Origin: Bacteroidota bacterium
GTDB taxonomy: Bacteria; Bacteroidota; Bacteroidia; Chitinophagales; Chitinophagaceae
Assembly (NCBI GenBank): GCA_026391115.1
Contig: JAPLER010000061.1
Coordinates: 2,390-26,328, forward strand
DNA length: 23,939 nucleotides
Direction of reading: 5' to 3'
Positions 15,442 to 23,644 of this stretch are shown here, piece by piece (position 1 is the first letter of the stretch; each line of letters begins with the position of its first letter). A program made the translations under genes and the position numbers. The notes under the pieces were generated by a model. That model saw only the letters and a list, made by a program, of their open reading frames with translations. It was not told where the DNA came from and did no database searches.

Positions 15442-16530
15442 ATGGCAACACATTCAACCATTCCAAAATTCCCTTACACAAAAGAATCTCTACACACAGT
15501 GCTTAGAGACAGGGTAAACGAATACTTTACAAAAAACAATATTAAGCAAACGGGAAATGTTAAACTTTTTTTAAAAGCTAGTTTATTAATTTTCGTATTT
15601 GCGATATTGTATATTCACCTAGTTGTAGTACAACCTGTTTGGTATATTAGCATCATAGAGTGCATTTTAATGGGTGGTGTTATAGCATCTATTGGTTTTA
15701 ATGTGATGCATGATGGAAGCCATGGCAGTTTTAGCAAGAAAAAATGGTTAAATAAAATTGCTGCAAATACAATAAGTATGCTTGGTGCAAATCATTTTAT
15801 GTGGAATATGAAACACAATATGATACATCATACTTTCACCAATATAGATGGTGTTGATGATGATATTGAAGTGGGCATTTTAATGAGAATGGCTCCAACA
15901 CAAAAACATTATAAAATACATAAATTTCAGCACGTTTATTTTTGGTTTTTATATACATTGCTATATATTTTCTGGATATTTTTTAGCGATTACAAAAAAT
16001 ATTTTTCTAGAAAAATTGGTGATATGCCTTTAAAGAAAATGGAAGTAAAGGACCATATTATGTTTTGGTTAGTTAAATTCTATCATTTTTGTTTGTTTGT
16101 TATTTTGCCAATTTATTTATTGGGTTGGGCAAAATGGTTAGTTGGGTTTTTAATTGTTTCGTTATTTGCTGGTTTTGTTTTAAGTATAGTTTTTCAATTG
16201 GCACATACAGTAGAACAAACAGATTTTCCTGTTGTAGATACAGATTCAAATAAATTGCCAGATGAATTTGCAATACACCAAATAAAAACTACAGCCAATT
16301 TTGCAACAGATAATAAATTAGTTAGTTGGTTAGTTGGTGGTTTAAATTTTCAAATTGAACATCATCTTTTTCCAAAAATTTCACATGTGCATTATCCAGC
16401 TATAAGCAATATTATTCGTAGTGTGTGTTTGGAGTATAAATTACAATACATTGAATACCCAACAACAAGAAAAGCAATTGCTGCTCATTATAGATTTTTA
16501 AAACATATGGGTAATCCAAATACTTATTGA
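15442..16530 (+). CDS. Front-end-type membrane fatty acid (acyl-CoA) desaturase
   Basis: This 362-residue integral membrane di-iron enzyme inserts a double bond in an acyl chain. All three histidine boxes are present: HDGSH at residues 90-94, HNMIHH at 125-130, and QIEHH at 304-308. A Gln at the first position of the third box is characteristic of front-end (delta-5/6-like, linoleoyl-CoA) desaturases. No cytochrome b5 domain is fused, so electrons must come from a separate carrier. Hydrophobic segments lie at about residues 45-88, 165-185 and 205-255. It is divergent from the T9SS protein gene, and a long terminator follows. TACATTTT at 15424-15431 is a 7-of-8 match to the -7 element. Regiospecificity cannot be read from sequence. 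Confidence 0.93.
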   Translation: MATHSTIPKFPYTKESLHTVLRDRVNEYFTKNNIKQTGNVKLFLKASLLIFVFAILYIHLVVVQPVWYISIIECILMGGVIASIGFNVMHDGSHGSFSKKKWLNKIAANTISMLGANHFMWNMKHNMIHHTFTNIDGVDDDIEVGILMRMAPTQKHYKIHKFQHVYFWFLYTLLYIFWIFFSDYKKYFSRKIGDMPLKKMEVKDHIMFWLVKFYHFCLFVILPIYLLGWAKWLVGFLIVSLFAGFVLSIVFQLAHTVEQTDFPVVDTDSNKLPDEFAIHQIKTTANFATDNKLVSWLVGGLNFQIEHHLFPKISHVHYPAISNIIRSVCLEYKLQYIEYPTTRKAIAAHYRFLKHMGNPNTY

Positions 16531-16544
16531 ATAAAAGAATTTAA

Positions 16545-16589
16545 ATAAATAAAAAAAGCAAGCTATAGTAGCTTGCTTTTTTTATTTAT
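16545..16589 (+). terminator. Long bidirectional intrinsic terminator
   Basis: A 21-base perfect stem, with core GCAAGCTA/TAGCTTGC flanked by A7 and T7 and extended by ATAAAT/ATTTAT, has a 3-base loop. It sits between the convergent desaturase and lspA genes and can serve both. Confidence 0.93.
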
Positions 16590-16601
16590 ACTTTTAATAT
16601 T

Positions 16602-17192
16602 TTACTCGTTAGCAGCAGCTTCTATACTACCAACGTCATTGGCTATTGCTTCATTATTAGCTTTTTGAATAAAGCTTTCTTTATGCTTCTTAAAAAATTT
16701 ACCTTGAAAAACAAATATTGCTAGTACACCACAAGTAATTGAAGCATCTGCAATGTTAAATACTGGTGCAAAAAATTCAAATCTTTCCCCGCCCCAAATA
16801 GGAAACCAAGTTGGAAAATGTGAAGTAAACAAAGGAAAATACAACATATCTACCACTTTACCTTGAAAGAAAGAACCATAGCCTTTTCCTGTAAGTAGAT
16901 GAGCCACAACATTCGCATTTTGAAAATTATGTGGATTGTAAGTACTATCAAATAAAAAACCATAAAACATACTATCTACTAAATTACCTAATGCCCCTGC
17001 GTAAATTAAACAAATACACAATAAAAAATGCAATCTAAACCAATTGCCAAGAACATTATGTTCCTCACCAGCAAAAAAGTTTAATTTAACATAAAACTTT
17101 AATGCCTGATCTATTAAAACAATTGCTGCAATTATTAATACTACTGTTCTTTTTTTCACTTGAATATTTTTGGCAAATATATAAGGCTTCAC
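16602..17192 (-). CDS. lspA: Lipoprotein signal peptidase with an internal deletion
   Basis: LspA is the inner-membrane aspartyl protease that cuts prolipoproteins before the lipidated Cys. The ends of the family are clear: VLIDQALKFYVK (residues 25-36), NWFRLHF (50-56), AGALGNLVDSMFYG with catalytic Asp73, a Bacteroidota-type loop ending GKVVDMLYFPLF, and PVFNIADASI with catalytic Asp149. However, residue 56 joins directly to LLCICLIYAGALGN. The block that normally lies here, with the conserved N-x-GAAF motif and a transmembrane helix (about 45-55 residues by comparison with E. coli LspA), is missing at about 17024. The frame is kept. The protein is probably inactive or badly altered unless this is an assembly error. 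The start is 4 bases after the uvrC stop. Confidence 0.88.
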   Translation of the reverse strand: MKPYIFAKNIQVKKRTVVLIIAAIVLIDQALKFYVKLNFFAGEEHNVLGNWFRLHFLLCICLIYAGALGNLVDSMFYGFLFDSTYNPHNFQNANVVAHLLTGKGYGSFFQGKVVDMLYFPLFTSHFPTWFPIWGGERFEFFAPVFNIADASITCGVLAIFVFQGKFFKKHKESFIQKANNEAIANDVGSIEAAANE

Positions 17193-17196
17193 TTAT

Positions 17197-19002
17197 TTAG
17201 GTTGTTGTAAAATAGTTTATCAAAATATTAGCCTTTTGATGGCCTACAACAGTTTCTAATTCTTTAAAGCTTTGTTCCTTTATTTTTTTAACTGATTTAT
17301 ATTTTTTTAATAATATAGTTATTGTATTTGCACCAATTCCTTTTATGTTTTCCAGCTCATTTTTAATAGCTCCTTTACTTCGCTGGCTTCTATGAAACGT
17401 AATTCCAAATCTATGTACTTCGTCTCTTATTCTTCTTATTAGTTTTAGTCCTTCGCTATTCCAATCTAGTTTTATACTTTGCTTATCATTTGCAAAAAAC
17501 AATTCTTCTTCGTTTTTTGCCAATCCGATTAAAGTTAATTTTCCTTGCAAGCCAAGTGCTGCAATACTTTCAAGAGCAGAACTTAACTGACCTTTACCAC
17601 CATCAATAATTACAAGTTGTGGCAACGACTTTTTCTCATCCACAAATCTTTTGTAATGACGATAAACAGCTTCTTTCATTGATGCAAAATCATTAATACC
17701 ACTTACTGTTTTTACATTAAATTTTCTATAATCATTTTTGCTAGGCAATCCATTTTTAAAACACACACAGGCACTCACAGGAAAACTACCTTGAAAGTTA
17801 CTATTATCAAAACATTCAATATGAACTGGCAAATTTTTAAGTTGCAAATTTTGTTGTAATTCAAGCAACACTTGCCTTACATCTTCATCAGTTTTTTTCT
17901 CTAAATGTAACATTCTTCGCTTACGAATTTCTTCTTTAAAATAATCAACATTTTTTAAAGACAATTCAAGCAACTTTTTTTTATCCCCAGCTTTAGGTAT
18001 AGTTTGTATAATGGTATCACTTAAATAATCAACTTCAAACGGCACAATGATTTCTTTGGCAATACTGTTAAAATTTTCTCTTAATAAAGCAATGGCAAAG
18101 CTTAAAACTTCAGCATCGGTTTCATCTAATTTAATTTCCAGTTGTTGTGTATGTGTTTGTACAATAGTACCATTGTGTACTTGCAAATAATTGATGTAAG
18201 CCAAATCATCTTCTCTTAAAATACTAAACACATCTGCATTGGTAACTGTTTTACTGACAATTACACTTTTTACTTGATAGTTTTCTAAGTGTTCGATTTT
18301 CTTTTTTAATTGCTCTGCTTTTTCAAATTCAAGATTTGTGGCAAGCTCCAGCATTTGTCTTTTATAATCATTTATTACAACAGATGTATTTCCTTTTAAA
18401 ATATCTTTTAAATGCTGCAAGCCGTCCTGATATTCACTTTTAGACTGAAATGCCTGACAAGGACCTCCACAATTTCCTAAATGATATTCCAAGCAAACTT
18501 TAAACTTTTCTGCAGCAATATTCTTATCGGATAAGTTGAGTTTACAAGTTCTTAATGGTACAAATTCTTTTATAAAACCCAACAGTTCTCTCACATAAAA
18601 AACAGATGTAAATGGACCCAAGTATTCGCTACCATCTTGAATTTTTTTTCTGGTAAAAAATACCCTTGGAAAAGGTTCTTTTTTAATAACGATGAATGGA
18701 TAAGTTTTATCATCCTTAAGGCTAATGTTATACTTGGGGCGATATTGCTTAATTAAATTATTCTCCAAAAGCAAAGCATCCTGCTCTGTATCAACTATTG
18801 TAAACTCAATCTTTACAATACGTTCAACCAATTCAATTGTTTTGAAACTGTGTTGATTTTTATTAAAATAGCTACTTACTCTTTTGCGTAAATCTTTGGC
18901 TTTGCCAACATAAATAATAGTATTGGTGTCATCAAAGTATTTATAAATACCAGGTTGATGAGGTAGCGTTGGTGCTATGTGTAAAAAATCTGCTTGTGTC
19001 AT
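17197..19002 (-). CDS. uvrC: UvrABC excinuclease subunit C
   Basis: This 601-residue endonuclease makes both incisions around DNA lesions during nucleotide-excision repair, after UvrA/UvrB load. The domains are in order. A GIY-YIG nuclease begins at residues 18-20 and 31-33 (PGIYKYF, IIYVGKAKDLRKRV) and makes the 3' cut. A four-Cys cluster (C-X16-C-X7-C-X3-C, around residues 152-182) probably holds an iron-sulfur cluster. A UvrB-binding UVR motif lies at about 213-240 (LATNLEFEKAEQLKKKIEHL). The RNase H-like nuclease at about 375-535 has IECFDNSNFQGS and VIIDGGKGQL with catalytic Asp residues and makes the 5' cut. Helix-hairpin-helix motifs at about 545-600 include IKGIGANT. Its start overlaps the preceding lipoprotein stop (TAATG), and lspA follows by 4 bases. 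Confidence 0.97.
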   Translation of the reverse strand: MTQADFLHIAPTLPHQPGIYKYFDDTNTIIYVGKAKDLRKRVSSYFNKNQHSFKTIELVERIVKIEFTIVDTEQDALLLENNLIKQYRPKYNISLKDDKTYPFIVIKKEPFPRVFFTRKKIQDGSEYLGPFTSVFYVRELLGFIKEFVPLRTCKLNLSDKNIAAEKFKVCLEYHLGNCGGPCQAFQSKSEYQDGLQHLKDILKGNTSVVINDYKRQMLELATNLEFEKAEQLKKKIEHLENYQVKSVIVSKTVTNADVFSILREDDLAYINYLQVHNGTIVQTHTQQLEIKLDETDAEVLSFAIALLRENFNSIAKEIIVPFEVDYLSDTIIQTIPKAGDKKKLLELSLKNVDYFKEEIRKRRMLHLEKKTDEDVRQVLLELQQNLQLKNLPVHIECFDNSNFQGSFPVSACVCFKNGLPSKNDYRKFNVKTVSGINDFASMKEAVYRHYKRFVDEKKSLPQLVIIDGGKGQLSSALESIAALGLQGKLTLIGLAKNEEELFFANDKQSIKLDWNSEGLKLIRRIRDEVHRFGITFHRSQRSKGAIKNELENIKGIGANTITILLKKYKSVKKIKEQSFKELETVVGHQKANILINYFTTT

Positions 19003-19601
19003 TAGTAAGCATCTTTATCATTCCAATTGATGAATTGCTTTGTCTCTTTTACAATTTTTTTATTTAAAGAAACAGTTGAAGTAATGTTTAAGCTTTTGCC
19101 TGCTTTCCAGTAATATTTTGTTGTTATTAGCGAATCACTGTTTTCACTTTCCAAAATGATGTAGATATTTTTAAGCTTATTGGTTTCGTTATCAAGTAAT
19201 GTAGTAATACTTTTTACAGGTGTTTTAGTGTCTTTAGAATTAATAACAACCGAAATACTACTTGTTGTTAAATCTTGAAAAGAGTTTTCGATATATGATT
19301 CTCTTTGAGCTTTTGAATGCAAGTCAATAGACACAATAGTTTTAATGATTTCTTTAAATATTTCTCTTGAAATAACTGTAGAATCAATTACCTGTTTTGT
19401 CAACATATCTGTAGATTTTTGGTACAAATAATATGGCGTTTTTATTACATCGTCTGCATCATTTTGCAATAACTCTATCACAGGAAAAAAAGAAGTGGTA
19501 TCTTTTGATGATGTATTAACAACAGTGTTTTTTTCCTTGTTTTTGCAAGAAATGATTGCTACACTTATTACTACACTTATTAAAAAAAATCTTTTAAACA
19601 T
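19002..19601 (-). CDS. Putative lipoprotein of unknown function upstream of uvrC
   Basis: This 199-residue protein starts with a lipoprotein signal (MFKRFFLISVVISVAIISC, Cys19) and a short polar tether (KNKEKNTVVNTSSKD). The mature part has no domain I recognise. It contains alternating strands and polar helices (SISVVINSKD, KNIYIILESENSD, TTKYYWKAGKSLNITSTVSLNKK), which may form a beta-rich fold. Its stop overlaps the uvrC start by one base, so the two are translationally coupled although no functional link to DNA repair is apparent. As the first gene of the lipoprotein-uvrC-lspA operon, it is itself a substrate type for LspA. No clear TANNTTTG promoter is visible upstream. Confidence 0.8.
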   Translation of the reverse strand: MFKRFFLISVVISVAIISCKNKEKNTVVNTSSKDTTSFFPVIELLQNDADDVIKTPYYLYQKSTDMLTKQVIDSTVISREIFKEIIKTIVSIDLHSKAQRESYIENSFQDLTTSSISVVINSKDTKTPVKSITTLLDNETNKLKNIYIILESENSDSLITTKYYWKAGKSLNITSTVSLNKKIVKETKQFINWNDKDAY

Positions 19602-19743
19602 TAGTTAAACACTAGTTTTTGTTGTAAATAAATGAAACTTATTTCATAGCAAAAGAACAACATTTACAGCATACACAGCTATGCAAAAAAATGAAGTTAA
19701 ATTTTTAACATTTTCTTTATAAATAGCCTCTACATTGAGGCAC

Positions 19744-19751
19744 TATATTTG
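19744..19751 (+). promoter_or_regulatory. Candidate -7 promoter element for the DUF4197 gene
   Basis: TATATTTG is a perfect TANNTTTG match 23 bases before the ATG at 19775. No TTTG lies 19-21 bases upstream. A small dyad GCCTC/GAGGC (19726-19741) sits where the -33 element would be and might bind a regulator. The remaining divergent spacer (19602-19725) also has ATGAAA/TTTCAT at 19632-19647 and nothing else notable. Confidence 0.5.
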
Positions 19752-19774
19752 CCAACTACAACAAAAAAATAATA

Positions 19775-20509
19775 ATGAAATTCAAATTACTCTTTCTTGC
19801 AAGTATTGCTTTTACAAATTCTTTTGCTCAGTTTGGCGAACTTAAAAAAGCTATTGCAAAACCATTGGAACAAGTTAAAAGTATTACAGATCCTAAAAGC
19901 GATTCTTTAACAACAAATGATGTGATTGGTGGTTTAAAAGAAGCTTTAAATAAAGGCATAGAAAAGGGCACTACACAGTTGTCTGCTGTAGATGGTTTTT
20001 TTGGCGATGCTGCTATTAAAATTTTAATGCCAGCCGAAGCCGTTAAAGTAGAAGAGAGTTTGAGAAAAGTAGGTATGGGCAACCAAGTAGATGCTGCTAT
20101 TTTAAATATGAACAGAGCTGCCGAAGATGCTTGTAAAACTGCAAGCCCCATATTTTTAAACGCCATAAAAAATATGAGTTTTGCCGATGCTTGGGCCATT
20201 TTTAGAGGATCAGATAATGCTGCAACAAATTATTTGCAAAAGCAAACGACTGCAGAGTTAACCACTTCATTTAGACCCATTATTGAGCAGGCTTTAAGTA
20301 AAATAGATGCTACTAAACATTGGAATACTTTATTTACAAATTACAACCGTCTTAGTTTTAATAAAGTAAATCCAGATTTAACAGCTTATGTTACAGAAAA
20401 AGCATTAAGTGGTATTTTTAGCCAACTTGCTATAGAAGAGCAAAAAATAAGAAAAGACCCCGCTGCAAGAACTACAGATATTTTAAAAAATGTTTTTGGT
20501 AGAAATTAA
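19775..20509 (+). CDS. Secreted DUF4197 family protein
   Basis: This 244-residue protein has a signal peptide (MKFKLLFLASIAFTNSFAQ) and a helical mature part. It matches the DUF4197 family as I recall it: VIGGLKEALNKGIEKGTTQLSAVDGFFGDAAIKILMP near the N-terminus, LNMNRAAEDACKTASPIFLNAI and MSFADAWAIFRGSDNAATNYLQ in the middle, and TAYVTEKALSGIFSQLAIEEQKIRKDPAARTTDILKNVFG at the end. The biochemical role of the family is unknown; members are periplasmic. It has its own candidate promoter and a strong terminator, so it is probably a single-gene transcript. It is divergent from the uvrC operon and convergent with the TonB-dependent receptor. Confidence 0.9.
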   Translation: MKFKLLFLASIAFTNSFAQFGELKKAIAKPLEQVKSITDPKSDSLTTNDVIGGLKEALNKGIEKGTTQLSAVDGFFGDAAIKILMPAEAVKVEESLRKVGMGNQVDAAILNMNRAAEDACKTASPIFLNAIKNMSFADAWAIFRGSDNAATNYLQKQTTAELTTSFRPIIEQALSKIDATKHWNTLFTNYNRLSFNKVNPDLTAYVTEKALSGIFSQLAIEEQKIRKDPAARTTDILKNVFGRN

Positions 20510-20513
20510 TAAT

Positions 20514-20544
20514 AAAAAGGTGAGACAAAAATCTCACCTTTTTT
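20514..20544 (+). terminator. Intrinsic terminator, probably bidirectional
   Basis: A 12-base perfect stem (AAAAAGGTGAGA/TCTCACCTTTTT) with a 6-base loop ends in T6, directly after the DUF4197 stop. It lies 51 bases from the TonB receptor stop on the other strand. Confidence 0.9.
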
Positions 20545-20595
20545 ATTGGATACATTGTTCATAGTAAAGCCATAAAGTTACTCGACAATTAACTC

Positions 20596-23001
20596 TTATT
20601 TCAACTCAAAACTCAACGGTATATTCAATTTCAGGCTAATATTTCTTCCCATATTAAACACACCCATTCTACCTGTGGCATTGTTTACATCAGTATATTT
20701 TAATCGGCTTAAATGGTTTTGATAAGCCACATCTGCAATGTTGTTTATGGAAAAATAAATGCTGCACAAGGTTTTATTTTTCTTAACTACATCACCACCA
20801 AAGCCAAGATTTAACAATGTGTATGCAGGTGTTGTTGTTTCTGTATTATATAAATTATAAATATTGTTTTGTGCTAAAAAATTATCAGCTTCAAACTTTA
20901 TATAAACATTTTTAAAACTATTGCCAATCTTTTTAAAGTCTGCTTTTATTTCGCTTAATAATTTGGGCTGCGGCATAAATGGTAAATCATTTACATAATA
21001 GCTTTTGTTCATAAACATTCCTCTTACATAACTAAAACTATTTTGAATATGCAACCAATCTAATGGATGAGGATGAATATCCAAGTTAGCCTCAAAGCCC
21101 ACCAACAAAGCATTTGATTGATTGAACTGAAATGCTGTAATATCTTTTCCATCAACATTTATTAAAGAATCGCCACCACCAATAGCATTTAATTTGTTAT
21201 AAAAAATATAATTGTTGATATAGTTGTAAAATGTATTTGCACTAAAACTAATATGTTCATTGCTTACCTCAAACCCAGCATCCACCTGAAAAGATTTTTC
21301 TGATTGCAAATTGCTATTGCCATATTCATATCTATTGGTGCCTTCGTGTGCACCATTACTACTTAACTCACTTACACTTGGTGCTCTAAAACCCTTTGCC
21401 ACATTTAGTTTCAACGTTATATTTTCATTGGCATTATAACTTATTCCTGCACTTGCAGTAAGATTGGCAAACGATGAATTACTTGCTGCAAATTTTGTAT
21501 TCCCATTTTCAACCAATTCATTTGTCTTTAAATTTCTATTGTCCAATCTTACACCTGCACTTACAGTAAACTTGTTAAATGTTTTTTTGCTTACCACAAA
21601 TCCACCTATATCAAATTGACTGTACGCTGGTATCAATGTCTCAAAGGCTTTGTTGGTATTGGTTTGCTGCATTCCATTTACGCCAAAGCTTGTTTTCCAG
21701 CCTTTGTGTTCCTGCAAATGATATTGCAGGTTGTAGTTAATAGTTTTTAAATCAAAATATAAATTAGGTGTAGTATTGGCATCAACATCTCCAAACTCTT
21801 TTCTTACATTTTGCTGATAGGCAAGATTAAAAGTTAATCTTCCTTTTTTAAAATTAAAACAATTATCTGTTGCTATTTTAAAGTGATGGATGTTTTGATA
21901 TGGTACAAATACATCTCTACTATTCAACTCATCCTTTGTTGCAATATGTTCTTGTGCTGTGCCAGCAAATACAGTAAACAAGCCAGTTGCACTATCTCTT
22001 ACCCCTTCAATCAATCCCAACTTTTGATTAAAACTACTTATTAATAAATGGCTAAACCCCCAATGTTTATTGATGCCAATATATCCTCCAAAATTGTGTT
22101 CATTAAACCTGCTGTTCAATACTTTTCCATCAAATTTATTTTCATAATCGGCTGCTTGTTTTGTGCTGTTATATACATTCCAGTTAAAACCATTTTTTAT
22201 AAAACCAGCAACACTCACATTGCTCGAATACATTTTATTATTGTCAACATAACCCAAATTAATTTTACCTTTTATAGTATTCATTTGCACTGGCTGATTA
22301 GAAATAATATTCAACACACCTGCCATTGCATCACTGCCATACATCAATGACGATGCACCTTTCAGCACTTCTGCTTTTTGCACACTAGCTTCATCTATTT
22401 CAATGCCGTGTTCATCGCCCCATTGTTGCCCTTCTTGTCTTATGCCATCATTTATGGTGATCATTCTATTATATCCTAAACCACGAATAATAGGTTTTGC
22501 AATGGCTGCACCTGTTGTTATAGCAGATAAACCTGCAACTGTTTTTGATAAAGCATCTATAATATTGGTTGATGATGTTTTGTATAAATCAAGCTTAGAT
22601 ACAATTACCACAGCCTGTGGATTGTTTTTAATTTTGGTGGCAGATGTAGTGCCTGTAACAGTTACAGCTTCTTGCTCTGTAACTCTTTCTATTAAGGCAA
22701 AGTTTTTTATGACTTCGCCATTAATATCTATTTGTTCAATACTTGTTGCATAACCCACATAACTTACCTCAACTAAATATTTACCATTAGCAAAAATTGA
22801 AGTTTTATATGTACCGTCTTTATTACTAATAGTAGTTGTTTTGGCATCGTGTATAGTAATGGTAGCACCTTGCAGTGGTTTGTGTGTTGTAGCATCTGTA
22901 ATGGTTCCAGATAAAAATGATTTTACTGGTGGAATGCTTGTTTTGCTAAAAGCAATAAAATGTATAAATAGGCTAGATAATAATATGCTAATGAATTTCA
23001 T
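20596..23001 (-). CDS. TonB-dependent outer-membrane receptor, possibly for a metal
   Basis: This 801-residue outer-membrane transporter takes up a substrate with energy from TonB/ExbBD. It has a signal peptide (residues 1-19), then a carboxypeptidase-regulatory-like beta-sandwich at about residues 30-110 (LSGTITDATTHKPLQGATITI, NGKYLVEVSYVGYAT). The plug is at about 125-235, with NIIDALSKTVAGLS, IRGLGYNRMITINDG, QQWGDEHGIEID and VLKGASSLMYGSDAMAGVLNII. The rest is a 22-strand-type barrel, with alternating strands visible to the C-terminus. The QQWGDEHG-type plug motif recalls ZnuD-like receptors for zinc or copper. A small His/Cys-rich secreted protein is encoded 78 bases upstream on the same strand, supporting a metal substrate. 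The substrate is inferred. No SusD partner is present, so a glycan role is unlikely. Confidence 0.93.
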   Translation of the reverse strand: MKFISILLSSLFIHFIAFSKTSIPPVKSFLSGTITDATTHKPLQGATITIHDAKTTTISNKDGTYKTSIFANGKYLVEVSYVGYATSIEQIDINGEVIKNFALIERVTEQEAVTVTGTTSATKIKNNPQAVVIVSKLDLYKTSSTNIIDALSKTVAGLSAITTGAAIAKPIIRGLGYNRMITINDGIRQEGQQWGDEHGIEIDEASVQKAEVLKGASSLMYGSDAMAGVLNIISNQPVQMNTIKGKINLGYVDNNKMYSSNVSVAGFIKNGFNWNVYNSTKQAADYENKFDGKVLNSRFNEHNFGGYIGINKHWGFSHLLISSFNQKLGLIEGVRDSATGLFTVFAGTAQEHIATKDELNSRDVFVPYQNIHHFKIATDNCFNFKKGRLTFNLAYQQNVRKEFGDVDANTTPNLYFDLKTINYNLQYHLQEHKGWKTSFGVNGMQQTNTNKAFETLIPAYSQFDIGGFVVSKKTFNKFTVSAGVRLDNRNLKTNELVENGNTKFAASNSSFANLTASAGISYNANENITLKLNVAKGFRAPSVSELSSNGAHEGTNRYEYGNSNLQSEKSFQVDAGFEVSNEHISFSANTFYNYINNYIFYNKLNAIGGGDSLINVDGKDITAFQFNQSNALLVGFEANLDIHPHPLDWLHIQNSFSYVRGMFMNKSYYVNDLPFMPQPKLLSEIKADFKKIGNSFKNVYIKFEADNFLAQNNIYNLYNTETTTPAYTLLNLGFGGDVVKKNKTLCSIYFSINNIADVAYQNHLSRLKYTDVNNATGRMGVFNMGRNISLKLNIPLSFELK

Positions 23002-23029
23002 ATAATGTATTTAATGAATAAACAAATAG

Positions 23030-23053
23030 CTATACCAATACACATTGATATAG
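23030..23053 (-). other. RNA hairpin between the His-rich gene and the TonB receptor gene
   Basis: On the minus-strand transcript CTATATCAAT pairs with ATTGGTATAG (10 pairs including one G-U) around a GTGT loop, 28 bases before the receptor start. There is no T-run, so it would be a processing or stability element rather than a terminator. Confidence 0.4.
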
Positions 23054-23079
23054 TGAATAATATAATAACAATAAAATGA

Positions 23080-23427
23080 TTAGCAAACAGGTGGGCCTCT
23101 TAATAGAAAGTATTGCTGATGAAGCGTTTGGGTATAATAAGCACTTGCACTAAATGCAATAAAGAAATCGGGTTTTGCAAAAATAAAAGTGGGCTCAAAT
23201 ACAATTGTATAAATACCATTTACAACTAAATTTTCTGTATCGCAATGGTAGCCACTTGTAGTTACTTCAGTATGTTTATGTGTGCAGCTTTTCTCTTGAT
23301 GGGTGCTGTGTTTGTGGCTGGTAACAACATCGTGTAAAATTCTTTTTGGTGTGTTGGCAAATGCAAACAACAGCACAAAAAAGTACGCTAGAATTTTACG
23401 GTTGATATGTGTTATATGTTGAAACAA
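23080..23427 (-). CDS. Small His/Cys-rich secreted protein upstream of the TonB receptor
   Basis: This 115-residue protein has a basic N-terminus and one hydrophobic segment at about residues 11-25 (KILAYFFVLLFAFANTP), probably an uncleaved or cleaved signal. The next part is dense in His and Cys (HDVVTSHKHSTHQEKSCTHK, then HTEVTTSGYHCD), like a metal-binding surface. It ends in FLLRGPPVC. I recall small Bacteroidota proteins next to TonB-dependent receptors with a similar LRGPP ending, but cannot confirm the family here. It is on the same strand as the receptor, 78 bases upstream, so it is probably the first gene of the operon. A periplasmic or surface metal-binding role in zinc or copper handling is inferred. 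Confidence 0.65.
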   Translation of the reverse strand: MFQHITHINRKILAYFFVLLFAFANTPKRILHDVVTSHKHSTHQEKSCTHKHTEVTTSGYHCDTENLVVNGIYTIVFEPTFIFAKPDFFIAFSASAYYTQTLHQQYFLLRGPPVC

Positions 23428-23435
23428 AATGCAGT

Positions 23436-23455
23436 GTTACTTGCTGCAAAGTAAC
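23436..23455 (-). promoter_or_regulatory. Dyad over a candidate promoter of the His-rich/TonB operon
   Basis: GTTACTT and AAGTAAC form a perfect 7-base inverted repeat around GCTGCA. It overlaps the minus-strand sequence TTACTTTG (23454-23447), a 7-of-8 match to the -7 element located 20 bases before the ATG. A repressor bound here would block transcription. No consensus -33 was found. Confidence 0.45.
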
Positions 23456-23533
23456 GTGTAATGATGAGTATGTTACTACCATTAAACATATAATTTATCA
23501 TTAAAATATTTACTTGCATCAAATCTATAGGGG

Positions 23534-23589
23534 AAAAACACCTTTCAAAAAACCGTAAAAACACCCCCCAAAAAAGGGTGTTTTTACGG
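23534..23589. promoter_or_regulatory. Strong hairpin with repeated AAAAACACC motif
   Basis: CCGTAAAAACACCC (23553-23566) and GGGTGTTTTTACGG (23576-23589) form a perfect 14-base stem with a 9-base loop. AAAAACACC occurs directly at 23534-23542 and 23557-23565, 23 bases apart, and inverted at 23577-23585. No T-run follows on either strand. It lies 56 bases upstream of the short gene at 23645 and after no plus-strand gene, so an operator or leader structure is more likely than a terminator. CAGGTTTG at 23613-23620 is a 7-of-8 -7 match just downstream. Confidence 0.5.
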
Positions 23590-23644
23590 GTAAAATAATC
23601 ACAAAAATTCTTCAGGTTTGTGCCTTCAACAAAAATTATTTAAT

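Noticed and set aside
23553..23589. Intrinsic terminator
   Set aside because: The stem is strong but no T-run follows on either strand and no gene ends just before it on the plus strand.
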